This document shows, piece by piece, positions 22,891 to 34,199 of a stretch of DNA of 64,000 bases. The first letter of the stretch is position 1. Every line of letters starts with the position of its first letter. A program made the position numbers and the translations under genes. The notes under the pieces are model-generated. The model did not search any database and was not told where the DNA came from. It saw only the letters and a list, made by a program, of their open reading frames with translations. The stretch comes from Ceratopteris richardii (Eukaryota; Streptophyta; Polypodiopsida; Polypodiales; Pteridaceae), in assembly GCA_020310875.1 (NCBI GenBank), contig CM035441.1, positions 90,788,495 through 90,852,494 of the forward strand, given 5' to 3'.

Positions 22891-23008
22891 AAGACTAGTG
22901 ATCCGAAATAGAAGGGTGGGAAGATAAAAAATTGTTGTGAGTTTGTTAAATAATACAATTTTGCTTATTGGTAGGTTTGATGTTGAAGCCCATCACAATG
23001 TGGGGGAA

Positions 23009-24265
23009 TGTTGAAGCCCAGGGGAATGTTAGGTAGCCAAGAAAGATAGTATGAGTGGGAGGATTTGAGTTGAACGACTTTTAGTGAGTCTATAGATGAA
23101 TGATTTTGAAATAAGTAGACAAGCAATAGTGAGTCTATAGTTGAATGATTTTATAGTGTGTCTAAAACACTTGTGAAAAAAAATAGTGTAGATATGTTTC
23201 TGTTGGTGCAAGGTTCAAGCCTACACATTTGGCTAGAAGTTCATAAATATTTGAAGCTCCATCAAAACCATTGCTAGGAAGATTTTTTATCTTTACCATT
23301 TGTAAGAGTCATTTTTTGACTGAAGAGAATATTTGTAATCACCTACCAAAAACTCGTGGAATTGTTAGATAGAGAAGTAATGACTTCATTGAGGGAATAT
23401 TTCCTAGATTGAAGGACTACTTTTAGAGAGAGCCAAAAGTTGAACTCAAATTCAAATGTGAATTTAGCACTTATATATATAAGTGACTTAAAAAGTCGCG
23501 GTTAGAAGAAGTGACTCCATTCCCAAGTTCTCCATTGCCATATTGTAAGAGAGTGAGGACTACATTGTAGCCTACACCACTCACCATCATTAGGCTGTGA
23601 GTATCAAGCCTATGATCATGTACAACACTGTTCATTAATACAATAGATCTACATTACTCATCTATGATCTCTATGTTATAGTCACTCATAACTGTCAACT
23701 TGTGTTGCTCATATTGCAATCATTTGTACATCATTTTCAATGTTCTATAGCTTGTTGGGATCAGCTCCAAGTTTTCTACATGCTCACAGAGTTTGAAGGA
23801 AATCTATTCAGCCACCAATTTCGAGAAAAGCATGTCGAAGCACTCACTGATCAACCTCTGTAGAGGTCCTAAAAAATCAGGGTAATGATTCAATTGCTAC
23901 ATTGATTGCTCTGTGTATAGCGCATCATTTTATGTGATTCTAGTTGGAATCATTAGCTTACTAAGCTAATTAGATGCCTCTAAAAGGAATTTTTCTAATT
24001 CGTACTGTACTGGTAGCAATGATCATAACAAGCAGCAAGTGTGTGATAAAAAATAGAAGGTTTTCATTGATCCTTCAACTTGGAAGTAGTCTTTTTTTGT
24101 TCAAACTCTTCTTGCATCATTTCCAATGTGTATAAGCACTTGTATAGTGTCATTGGAAAGCTAAGAGGGCCCATAACTCAACTCTAAAGCTACAAGGGGC
24201 TCGTACTAAGAAGGATTTGGCAGTACCTACTCATTTCTTGGAGTATCCATCCATCTATCCCAACT
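23009..24265 (+). repeat. left LTR of deleted copia
   Basis: The right boundary is fixed by the adjacent primer-binding site and the homologous right LTR. The left boundary at TGTTGAAGCCC is inferred: it makes a TGTTG/CAACA terminal pair but cannot be checked against the truncated right LTR. The part from 23447 is matched by 26085-26895. Confidence 0.65.
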
Positions 24266-24266
24266 G

Positions 24267-24278
24267 TGGTATCAGAGC
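24267..24278 (+). promoter_or_regulatory. primer-binding site, initiator tRNA-Met type
   Basis: TGGTATCAGAGC is the complement of the 3' end of plant initiator tRNA-Met, the usual copia primer. It sits two bases after the LTR and 15 bases before the gag ATG. Confidence 0.9.
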
Positions 24279-24292
24279 AAAGCTAAGGTAAA

Positions 24293-26084
24293 ATGGGAGA
24301 TGGTTTTCCTTCTTTCATTGATAAATTCAACAGGAACAACTACCAAGCATGGTCCTTGAGGATGAAGACATACTTGCAAGGAAGGAGCCTCTATGGATAC
24401 ATCTCAAGAGATGAGGAGATGCCCATATTCAGAAGCAAAGGACAACCTACAAGAAAGGAGCATGAAAGACTCAACACATGGTGTGCCAAGGATGCATTAG
24501 CAAGGTCTTACTTACTTAACTCAATCTCTGATTTTCTTCCTCCACATATTAGGAACTGTAAGACATCCCAAGAGACTTGGGAAACATTGTCTTCATATTT
24601 TTCTTCCAACACAAGGGCTAGGAAGAACCAATTGTGGATTGACTTTACAACCCAAAGAAAGCAACCCAAGCAAGGCATCTCAGAGTATGTGACCAAAGTC
24701 AAAGATGTAGCTGATCAACTTGCAAGCATAGGAGAAGAAATTGAAGAAGAGAAGATTGTAAGACAAATGATCAATGGCATTAAAGCTGATGACAAATGGG
24801 AGAGCTTCACAACTGCCATGGACTTGTACATGGACATGCAGATTCCAGACCTTACCACATTCATGGGGAAACTATTTACCCATGAATCCAAGCTCAACAA
24901 GAATGGAGATTCATCAACAGGTAATAGATCTTTTGCCATATACACTGATAAAAATAAGTCCAAAGAGAAAGGGAAGAACAAAAAGGTTGAAGATGAAGGA
25001 ACTACCTCCCAAGCCAACTATGTAGGGAGAGGTAGAACCTCAAGAGGAAGAGGTAAGCAAGGTAGGGGGAGACCTTTTAACTCCTCACCATGTAATATCT
25101 ATGGATTGTGAAATCATATGATAGATAAGTGTTACAAGAACTTCAAGAATTAGAGAGGTAGAGGATATCAAAGAGGTGGATATACACAATCAAGAGGAAG
25201 GTTTAATCACCATCAAGGATATAATAACAACTACAACAACAACTACAATAGCAACGACCAAGGAGGCTACAAATCAAGAAAGGATTACAACAACTACATA
25301 TAGGAGCAAGAAGATTCTTTTCTGATTATGAATATGACTTCAAAACCAGGTATAAATGATGACCATCTCTTCTACATTGATTCAGGATGCTCAAACCATG
25401 TGGCAGGCAATGTAGCTCTTCTCTCTGACCTTGAGGAACCAAAGGGTAAGCATCAGGTACAAACAGGTGATGACACCAAGCACTCAGTGATTAAAGTAGG
25501 GAATGTTAAGACCTCTAATGGTAACAAGAATCTGTTGAGTAGGGTTCTGTATGCACCTACAATTACCAAGAATTTAATGAGTGTTGGACAGATTGTGGCA
25601 AAGGGTTTGCAGGTCAGGTTCAATCAATATGGAGCATTTGTGGAGGATCCCCAACATGGATTCAAGAGAATTTCCAAAGGAGAAAAGAAAAGTAGATTAT
25701 TCACTTTTGAACTTGAAGATACAAGGAATATTGCACTTTATAGTTACAAAGATCAAACACTCTCAGAACTTGAAATTTGGCACAAGATATTAGGGCATGT
25801 TGGTGAAAGAACATTAAAACAGATATGTAGAGACCAATGTGTGCTTGGGATACCTAATGTATACAAGCAACACATGATTTATAAATGTGGTGCTTGTCAG
25901 TTTGGAAAATCTCATAAGTTACCCTTCTCAAGGAAAGGCTACATGCATGAGGACTACCTAGAGCTTGTCCATATAGATGTATGGGAACCAAGTAAGGATC
26001 CCTGAATTTCAGGATCAAGGTATTATGTATCTTTCATTGATGATTACAATAGATGGAGTGTATTGTACTTTATGAAGCACAATT
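24293..26084 (+). pseudogene. copia gag-protease-integrase frame with nonsense codons
   Basis: One frame runs from the ATG at 24293 to the deletion point. Residues 1-272 form a copia gag (N-terminal NYQAWSLRMKTYL; WETLSSYFSS; basic RGRGKQGRGRP tail). The zinc knuckle follows but is damaged: its second cysteine is Tyr, and TGA at 25109-25111 falls inside it. TAG codons occur in frame at 25151 and 25301. The frame then carries the protease motif IDSGCSNHV (about 25378), the GAG-pre-integrase HHCC signature (WHKILGHV...CGACQFGKSH) and the first integrase block LVHIDVW. TGA at 26003 interrupts it before FIDDYNRWSVLYF. Reverse transcriptase and RNase H are deleted. It cannot mobilise itself. Confidence 0.85.
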
Positions 26085-26895
26085 CAAATTCAAAGTTGAA
26101 TGTAGCACTTATATAAGTGACTTGTATAAAGTCATGGTTAGAAGAAGTGACTCCATTCCCGAGTTCTCCATTGCCATATTGTAAGAGAGTGAGGACTACA
26201 TTGTAGCCTACACCACTCACCATCATTAGGCTATGATTTTCAAGCCTATGATCATGTACAACATTGTTCATTAATACAATAGATCTACATTACTCATCTA
26301 TGATCTCTCTGTTATAGTCATTCATAACTGTCAACTTGTGCTGCTCATATCGCAATCATTGCTATACCATTTCAATTTTCTATAGCTTTTTGGAATCACC
26401 TCCAAGTTCTCTACATGTTCACAAAGTTTGAAGGAAATCTATTCTGCTAATTTCGAGAAAAGCATGTCGAAGCACTCACTGGTCAAACTCTGCAGAGGTC
26501 CTAAAAAATCAGGGGTAATGATCAATTGCTAAATTGATTGCTCTGTGTATAGTGCATCATTTTATGTGATTCCAATTGGAATCCTTAGCTTACTAAGCTA
26601 ATTAGATACCTCTAAAAAAAAAATTCCAATTTCTACTGTACTAGTAGCACTGAGCATAACAAGCAGTGGATGTGTGATAAAAAATAGAAGGTTTTCATTG
26701 ATCCTTCAACCTAGAAGTAGTCTGTTTTGGTTCAAACTTTTCTTGCATCATTTCCAAATTATATAGGCACTTGGATAGTGTCATTGGAAAGCTAAAAGGG
26801 CCACAACGCAACTCTGAAGCTACAAGGGGCTGGTACTAAGTAGGATTTGGCAGTACCTACTAATTTCTTGGAGTGTCCATCCATCTATCCCAACA
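26085..26895 (+). repeat. right LTR remnant of deleted copia
   Basis: Homologous to 23447-24264 through the end CATCTATCCCAACA. Its 5' third was lost with the pol region. Confidence 0.8.
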
Positions 26896-27070
26896 GTTTC
26901 AGCTGTACATTTCATCATAGTCGTAGGTTACATGAGAGAGCCAACAAGGGTCATGTGAATCTTGTGGTTGGCTTCAAACACAGCCATTTAAGAGCATATA
27001 GGAGAGGAGCTAATGGGCATTCTTATTTCATGGATATTTCAATGGGAATTTTCCTCAAGTTGACAATAAA
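26896..27070. other. unassigned
   Basis: An open stretch at 26847-27086 starts inside the LTR and matches no protein family. Confidence 0.3.
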
Positions 27071-27171
27071 GATGAATCATCAATAAAGATATCTATTTCA
27101 TAACTGATTCTTCTTCTCAGTATTAGCTTTAGTGAATTAAAGTCTCTCAGCTCATTCGGATATATTTAATT
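27071..27171 (-). repeat. inverted-repeat arm, left
   Basis: The reverse complement matches 28769-28866 at about 80%: shared TTAAATATATCCG, CACTAAAGCTAAT, AATAGATATCTT and ATTGATGATTCATC. Confidence 0.75.
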
Positions 27172-27182
27172 TTGATGTCGGC

Positions 27183-27298
27183 AGGCCTCAAGTTGACAAG
27201 ATGAAGGGAGATGGCTAGAACCCATGATTGAATTAATACATTTGGCCCCGATAGAGAGGAAGATGGCAACTATTTTACAAGATTAAATATTGTCAACC
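27183..27298 (+). repeat. dispersed direct repeat, copy A
   Basis: Matches 28996-29112 in the same orientation: CTCAAGTTGACAAGATGAAGG, AATACATTTGGCC, GATAGAGA and ATATTGTCAA. It abuts the inverted arm at 27071-27171, so the two arrangements are mixed. Confidence 0.75.
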
Positions 27299-27591
27299 TT
27301 GCTGCTCGTACTAAAGAAGGGTATAAACATTGTTAAACCACTGAGGGAATCCCTAAGATCATGCATATTGACTACTCTCAACTACTTGTTTTTTCTTATT
27401 CCCTAAGATCTTATCGGAATGGTCATAATTCACTTGTAATTTTGGGTACTATGCGAAAGGTAGGATCCAAGAACTTTAACATTAGCTATACATCACATGG
27501 ATATACATCTTGAATCGAGATACTCATTTGCATAATTCATTAATCCAATTTACAATTTTAAATACTCAATAGTATTCTGATCCTACGGATG

Positions 27592-28062
<471 letters not shown>

Positions 28063-28768
28063 TATAGACATCAGAGATGGTTTTCCCAATAGACTTGATC
28101 ATTTCAAAGATACAAGCTTTCTACATAAGCTTAATATATCTTCAATTGAAAGATTCCCAAAGATGGACTCTTCTTAGAGACCGGCTTTAGATGGCCTTAA
28201 AGATTGGAATAACCTTACTATAAAAGCACTCAAGGATCTCACAGAAGATAGCACGATTTCCACTTTTTAGGTTACAAACTATGTATATTGAGGCATAATA
28301 GGTTATAATAGATTGCTTCTATCTTGGGATGGTGAGTCAAACCTCATCACTCTAAGCTGCACATTGCAACCATTCTTTTCCTCTCAAACTCTAATATCTC
28401 GAGGCAAAGGAGGAATTTCTACGTGGAAGTTCTAGTTAAAATAAACTATTTATTTTTCAAAACTTGTTTCAAGGAAGGAGGCTACAATAATGGAGAAAAA
28501 AGTGGTTGAAGATGAACTTCCTTTTTTCACTCTCCCCAAAAGTATAAACATATTGCAAGCATGTCTTATCCCAATGTTCAGACAAAAAATAAACATTAGC
28601 ACTCCTAGCCTTCTCTTTGGAGAGTTGAATTTTACTATCTTTAATCTAGTCTTTCATTTGAACTTTTGGCAAGAATAAAATTTTAATCTTCGATAGCCTT
28701 GACCCAAAACTTTTACTTGAGTTTCTTCTTTTGACTATGATGATGTTTGATGTATTTCTTAATCAAAG
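28063..28768. other. unassigned
   Basis: No coding or repeat signal beyond a short ORF (28490-28678) without family resemblance. Confidence 0.35.
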
Positions 28769-28866
28769 TTAAATATATCCGGATGAAATTAGAACTTTAA
28801 TCCACTAAAGCTAATGTTGAGAAGGAGAATCAATAATGGAATAGATATCTTCATTGATGATTCATC
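28769..28866 (+). repeat. inverted-repeat arm, right
   Basis: Partner of 27071-27171 in opposite orientation. The short word GATGAAATTAGAAC in it recurs at about 28938, so the family also has internal repetition. Confidence 0.75.
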
Positions 28867-28995
28867 TAGCTAAGGGTTCCTAAAGGAGAGTGTAGTCCAA
28901 ATACTCCTAAGAGCATGTTGTGAGGCCTCAAGTTGGCATGGTGAAATTAGAACTAAAGGATATTATAGGCTGAATGCTCTTAAGAGCATGTTGTG

Positions 28996-29112
28996 AAACC
29001 TCAAGTTGACAAGATGAAGGGAGGTGGTAAGAAACCAGAAAAGAATCAATACATTTGGCCTTGATAGAGAAGTAGATGTCAAGTCTTTTAAAGATTAGAT
29101 ATTGTCAAGTTT
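28996..29112 (+). repeat. dispersed direct repeat, copy B
   Basis: Partner of 27183-27298, about 85% alike. A third partial copy of its start (GAGGCCTCAAGTTGGCA) is at 28921. Confidence 0.75.
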
Positions 29113-30371
29113 GGTGATGAGACTGTGCAATGGTCGCCACACTAGTATGGTGGAAGGGATAGTTAAGAATGCAAACAATGTTCCTATTTGCATGAAGAAT
29201 AGCAATATTAAGAAGGAAAGTTCTCTAATGAAAGTTGAATGAAAAATGCAATACTCTCAAAGCCTCTTACAAAGTGGGTATAAATACAGGATTAAGAACT
29301 AGCAATCATGTCCTAATTCTAGGTGGCCCTTAGGGATCACGCCATAAACTCAACAAGAAAAGATTATTTAGCTTAAACCAAGAATTGATAATTGTACACT
29401 TTTCTAGTTATCAAAAGACCTTTCCATTTGTTTGAAAATGCAATACATTGAAAAATAACAAAAGCAAGAGTCTATCGATGCCACAATTTCTCTTTATCTA
29501 GGGCCCATTGTTAGAGGTCTCATGTGGGTGAAAAGTAGTTGTAATACATCTTTGTCTTCATTTCCCAACTAAATGTTCTACATAACTATATTTATTTGTG
29601 ACATGTTGGATAGGGAGAAGAAAGTTTCCTCTTCCTTCTTACCTAATTTAGGAAAAACAAAATAAGTGCAGAAAGCATCAAGAAGATTACCATCACTATA
29701 GATCTTGTGTTTTGAACCAATCTATATTTGGAAGAGTTTAAATAAGTTTATAACAGAGGGACCATAGTCCCAATTCTGTTTTCCACATCTTCATTCTCAC
29801 CTTTGAAATTTGTACTCCTTCTTAGTTGGTCAGTATTTGTTTAGCGGTGATTATTAACAATTGAATTGTATTTATGAGTGGGTTATGGCCCTTTACTTGT
29901 AATCCTAACTGAGTGCTTGTCCCTTGTACCTGATGCAATTTTCCATCACAAATTTAGCTTTCTTGGTTTCATCAAAGAGAAAAAGGGAGCACATACCTAA
30001 GGATCCCCGAGTTGAGTTATAATCTGGACTTGGAAGTCCCTTAAATTCACATGTAGATGCTAGCACACCATTCCCTTGGTTTAATATTCAAAAGACGTTG
30101 AACTTAAGAAGGAAGTTCCTAAAAGACACTTTTCTTTCTCCACTTATAGCTTTAATCCATTTCTACGTCTTTAAATATTTGTAGATGTAAATCCAAATAC
30201 AAATCACCTTTGTTAGGCTCCATTAGCTAATGACACAAAACTGATAACCAAGCTTCCACGTGAGTCTCTCCATTCCGGGTGACATAATTGATGATTTGAC
30301 TGCCTATGGCTCTAGCTTTTTGATAATGATGCCAATCTTTGGAACAATCTGCCATGATATCATCCACTTTC
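29113..30371. other. unassigned left flank of large gypsy element
   Basis: No ORF over 62 codons, no family motif, no repeat partner in the window. Confidence 0.35.
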
Positions 30372-30537
30372 TGGAGGTGATCGCAATCCGGGCGAATCAG
30401 GTCCGGTTGCGGCACACATAGAGTGTATGAAGCTAGTGAGTGTTGGAAGGTCTTTGTGATAAAAATGTGAAGGTGAAGATGAATTTGGGTATGGAGAGGA
30501 GAGATGTCATGATTTAATTATGAAAGGGGAACATATA

Positions 30538-30790
30538 GATGTATGCATGATGAGAACAAAAAGAAAACCACACACATGAATCAACTTTTGAAAGGAAGAA
30601 TGATCCACGAATGAGCTTCTTATAAGCTTTCCAAAATCAATTCATAAGCATGGGTTCTTGCGGATGTATGCATGATGAGAACAAAAAGAAAACCACACAC
30701 ATGAACCAACTTTTGAAAGGAACAATGGTCCACGAATGGAGCTTCTTATACACTTTCAAAAATCAATTCATAAGCATGGGTTTTTGTGGG
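30538..30790. repeat. 125-bp tandem duplication inside gypsy LTR
   Basis: GATGTATGCATGATGAGA starts at 30538 and again at 30663, each followed by the same ACCACACACATGAA and TTTTGAAAGGAA text. The 5' LTR has the same duplication at 46256-46510, so it predates insertion. Confidence 0.85.
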
Positions 30791-31403
30791 TGGTATGAAT
30801 GCATGTGGGTCATGATGTAAAAATAAATAGAAAATTATTCTCTCAACCTTAATGGATCATCCTTAGTGGTTCAACGCAATACTACGGAGCCTTCTCACAC
30901 ATAGAAAGAGATAGAAGGTGACACATAAAAACATATAAGAGACAAAGAGATAAGAGACATGAGAAATGAATTAGAAGATATTGTTATGACAAACATATAC
31001 ATGAATGTTGTGGAACATCAAGCTAAGCATTCTACTGGTCAAAGGGCATCCGCACGACTTCTCACCATGATAGTTTAATCGAATGTCAAACGTAAGAGGA
31101 TAGGTTCCACTTCATTGACCCTATGTCTTGCTAGGATCGTAATGTGTTTCTAAAGAAGTCTGAGACACATAAAACTAGCTCTAACTCACTCATGCGCTCC
31201 ACTGAGGGTGAGCAAAGAAAGAGAAACTGGGTTTATGAGCCTATCCTAGAGAGGAAGTCTAAAACTTGAATGTAGGAACTATGCTCTTACTAGCCCACCT
31301 TGGATCCTCACACGCTCAACTGAGGGTGATCGTCTCAAGGAAACCATGTGCTAGCAAGGGCCCTATGGCTGCCTAAAAATGATGCTCTAGGAGTTTGGAG
31401 GGG

Positions 31404-31413
31404 TTTTATATAG
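31404..31413 (-). promoter_or_regulatory. gypsy LTR TATA box (minus strand)
   Basis: The minus strand reads CTATATAAAA followed by CCCCTCC. The matching box in the 5' LTR is at about 47126-47134. The LINE insertion lies upstream of it in the U3 region. Confidence 0.55.
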
Positions 31414-32493
31414 TTTTTTGAATGAATTTGGGCCCTTGGATCTAGAGAAATCATCTCTCAACCCTAAGATCAGCTTCTTTTGATTATAACCATTGGATTT
31501 ATCAAATGGATGGTTAGGATTGGTTCTTTATATGATATCTAGGACAAAGGGGAGGAAAATAGATGCCTTCATTCTCCACTATTCGATCTGGGGCTGTTCT
31601 AGACTGTTGGATCAGTGCTAACATCAATTTTGATAAGATAAGCTACTATTATTGGACAAACTCTGCACTATTGATTTTTTATCATCAAAAAATTCTTATC
31701 TGGTGAAAAAACGCGTGGATCCTCTTTACTTTATGCTTTAGTGCATCTCCACCCTTGAATATGAGCTCATCTTGATCGTACAACATGGTTCAATCACTGT
31801 TTGCCATGTGGAAGGTCTTCAATCCTTCCATTTTCTTATTTTAGGAAACTGTGGTGACCTTTAAAATTGGATTTTCTAATCTTTGACCCTTCAAATATCC
31901 TTTGATGAAGATGAAAATTTTTAGGGCTATGTTTTGAAAGGTCTCCTTTAGGAATATGCAAAAAAAAAACATCCGTCTGAGTCTCCCTTGTACAAGTTTG
32001 ACTACATTTGGAAGCTTGCAAGATGGCATTAAGGTGTCGAGGAAGCTCTGATAGCCTTGAACCTTTGTACAAATACGTAGCCACATATGATCTTTGTACA
32101 TGCCAAACCATATGGCTAACGAAAATTCCTATGCAAGATTATGTAGGGTCTAAGTGGAAAAATTACATTTTTTACAAAATGCACATGGCATATCAATGTG
32201 CTAGAAAATCCATTTTCATGTGAAAGTCAGGCTATGGACTGCCTTTGATGGGCTTTACAAGTATATGAATTTTCATGTGATTGGGATACATTGAAATTTT
32301 TGCTCTAATTTCCAAAGTTTGACGAGCTTTGACCGCTTCCTAGGATTTGCTTGATTTCTTCCAAAGTTTGCATGTGAACTCCCTTTGACATCCTTGATGC
32401 ATCTTGGAATTCTCAAGGAATTCTGGCCACCTTCACTGAATGTGTTTCTTGTAGGCCTTCATGAATGAGAGAGGAGAGAAAATCTCGATGATA

Positions 32494-32510
32494 TTCGCCC
32501 CCACTAAACC
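32494..32510 (-). promoter_or_regulatory. polypurine tract of minus-strand gypsy
   Basis: The minus strand reads GGTTTAGTGGGGGCGAA directly before the LTR, nearly identical to the tract at 9180-9194 of the gag-only element. Confidence 0.7.
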
Positions 32511-32774
32511 TGTGATTCCTCCGGAAGCGCCACTCTAGTCTTTCTAAAAAACAAATTGTTACAGGCATCAAATTCTTTTATAGGCAACATAAGAAACATG
32601 GAAGAAAAAATTGATCATATGCATGAATGAGTAGTGTAATAAAGTAAGTCTATGATCCAAGGGTTTGGCCGGTTCAGACAGATCTGAAATCGAACACCAT
32701 TTGGTCATCCGTGTGTATGACCAAAGATCTCGAGTTTAGACTTACTAGGAGGTCTTGTGCTCTTGTGAACAAGT

Positions 32775-32845
32775 GATCCACTTAGCTTAGTGGTTAAGTC
32801 TCAAGGATGTGAAGGAGGAGGTCTTGGGTTCAGCCCCCATGGGGA
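32775..32845 (+). promoter_or_regulatory. tRNA-like Pol III promoter (A box and B box) inside LTR
   Basis: TAGCTTAGTGG at 32783-32793 fits the A-box consensus TRGCNNAGYGG exactly. GGTTCAGCCCC at 32827-32837 approximates the B box; the right LTR has GGTTCAACCCC at 39169-39179, closer to GGTTCRANNCC. The spacing of 44 bases start to start is in the tRNA and SINE range. The surrounding sequence resembles the head of tRNA-derived plant SINEs. Activity is unknown. Confidence 0.65.
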
Positions 32846-33006
32846 GCATGGGAAGAGTGTTTTGCCCAAAGAGCTCTAGAGCCTTCTAGAAGCATCCACT
32901 TGAGTTAACTCGAGTTAACTAGGACACTTGGCGCACATGTAGTTACATGGCTGACACTTGGATGGTTAGTATCCACCTGCCCAAGAAGGCAGTCCCCTGG
33001 AGAGAG

Positions 33007-33016
33007 CTATATATAG
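33007..33016 (+). promoter_or_regulatory. LTR TATA box CTATATATAG
   Basis: CTATATATAG with GAGAGAG upstream; repeated at 39349-39358 in the right LTR. It is a likely Pol II promoter about 65 bases before the LTR end, giving a short R-U5. Confidence 0.65.
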
Positions 33017-33083
33017 AGGCATTTGGTTGGGAGGAGGATCATCTCTCAAGCATGTGGTGGTCGTAATCCTTGTTCTCTTGCAT

Positions 33084-33096
33084 TGGTATCAGAGCC
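33084..33096 (+). promoter_or_regulatory. primer-binding site, tRNA-Met type
   Basis: TGGTATCAGAGCC one base after the LTR; perfect match to the usual plant tRNA-Met site. Confidence 0.92.
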
Positions 33097-33267
33097 ACTC
33101 TCTCCATAGCTCTCTTAGATCATTTTGCTCCTTACATTTTGCGTGCATAGTTCTCTTCGGAATATCGGCTCGCGGCTGTTTTCACGTGCAATACTGAAGT
33201 TATCATGGCGGCGATAGCTTTGGCTCAGAGAATAGATTAGTAAAAGATCAAGTTTATCCACTGTGTG

Positions 33268-34022
33268 GCATGCGAGGGATTCGAACCCCCGACCCCACGA
33301 TTGGGGCACGCTGGTCTATCCAAGGAGCCCACGAACGTTCATGCTCCACCTTCGAGATGCAGACCCCATATAGTTTTTGCGCGTCAACGCTGAGAAGCAA
33401 AAGATTCGTAATTATACCTGCCGTCAGCACGCAGCGGATTCGAACCTGCAACCTCCGTTTTATAGAAAATCAGCCTATCCACAAAGTTCGACGGCGCTCA
33501 CAGAAGGAAATGGCGCGGGCATTTAAATGTTCTGAGTTACCGCCTGAAGAAGCATCTCATCCAGGTTGCAAAAGAGAAAAGACACTGCCGCTAGGGATTC
33601 GAACGCTGGTCCCCCATTCGAAACAATACTCTTCTGTCCACGAAGACTGACGGGTTTTGAACAGCGACCTCGGGTCAGGAATTTGTCGCCTATCCACGAA
33701 GTCTAAAGATATTGGTGACTCTATGTGCGCAGTGGACTCAATCTGTGCTATTTGCGCCTTCAATAAGAAGCAAAAGATTAATAACTTCTGCTTTGGAGAG
33801 CAGAGGAAGCGAACTCACGTCCCTCATACGTAAGCGCATCCGCCTATCAAGAAGGACAAGCTCTGTTCGTGGCGAGTTACATCTGCAGAGATTTCTAATC
33901 TCATTCAGCCGCTGCAGAACATCGCAATTAGGAGATCAAAAAGGAGATTCTGAAGAGTGCCGACCGGGATTCGAACCCACCCAGCCAGTTTAAAAATACT
34001 TCGACATAGCCAAGGCGCTCGA
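33268..34022 (-). repeat. array of about six antisense tRNA-like modules
   Basis: T-arm complements at 33276 (GGGATTCGAACCC), 33436 (GGATTCGAACC), 33594 (GGGATTCGAAC), 33654 (degraded), 33805 (GGAAGCGAACTC) and 33966 (GGGATTCGAACCC). Each is followed 35-40 bases later by a CTATCCA-(A/C)-AAG-type block, the complement of a D-arm/A-box region, and the first has a plausible anticodon-stem CCCC...GGGG. Spacing is about 160 bp except for one interval of 60. Spacers also share GAAGCAAAAGATT. Antisense ORFs with RGIRTPDP, GIRTLVP and GFEPTQP are the well-known false translations of tRNA complements. None looks like an intact tRNA gene; no acceptor stem was checked by folding. Confidence 0.7.
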
Positions 34023-34199
34023 ATCTTTCTCTGTTTCACGTGCGCAGAAGTTTCTATGTAACCGTAATCGCTGCCGAACCCGGAACTCTTCTCCGACTGT
34101 TCCAACCCAGAACCCGAGATACATCGAGTCTTGGGAGGACTCTTCTCTAGCCAAAGCAAAGCTTGAAGGAATTGGAGCTGTGGAGTGAAGATCCGGAGG

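Larger units (their letters stand above)
23009..26895 (+). mobile_element. internally deleted Ty1/copia element
   Basis: The left LTR probably runs 23009-24265 (TGTTG...CCCAAC). It is followed by a perfect tRNA-Met primer-binding site at 24267, a gag-protease-integrase frame, and a right LTR remnant ending CCCAACA at 26895. The remnant corresponds only to the left LTR from about 23447 on; its first 440 bp and the rest of pol are missing. The deletion joins integrase sequence to LTR at CAAATTCAAA, a 10-base match present in both. No target duplication recognised. LTR similarity is about 90% by eye. Confidence 0.85.
30372..32493 (-). repeat. 3' LTR of minus-strand gypsy
   Basis: Homologous to 46090-47549 plus 51345-52010. 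Bounded on the low side by TGGAGGTGATC (LTR end CA on the minus strand) and on the high side by the polypurine tract complement at 32494. It includes an internal 125-bp tandem duplication. Confidence 0.85.
32635..33082 (+). repeat. 5' LTR (448 bp) of young element
   Basis: Starts TGTAATAAAG and ends CTTGCA. It differs from the right LTR at about 32652, 32694 and 32833. It contains tRNA-like A and B boxes and a TATA box. Confidence 0.95.

Noticed and set aside
31836..32223. ORFs on both strands in the gypsy 3' LTR, repeated at 51361-51740
   Set aside because: Conservation is explained by LTR homology; the frames overlap on both strands and match no protein family.
33270..33993. Open frames with RGIRTPDP, GIRTLVP and GFEPTQP
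   Set aside because: These are translations of tRNA-complement sequence (GGGATTCGAACCC), a known source of false proteins; kept as tRNA-like modules instead.
33268..34022. Functional nuclear tRNA genes
   Set aside because: D-arm boxes are degenerate, acceptor stems are not evident and modules repeat with spacers inside a retroelement.
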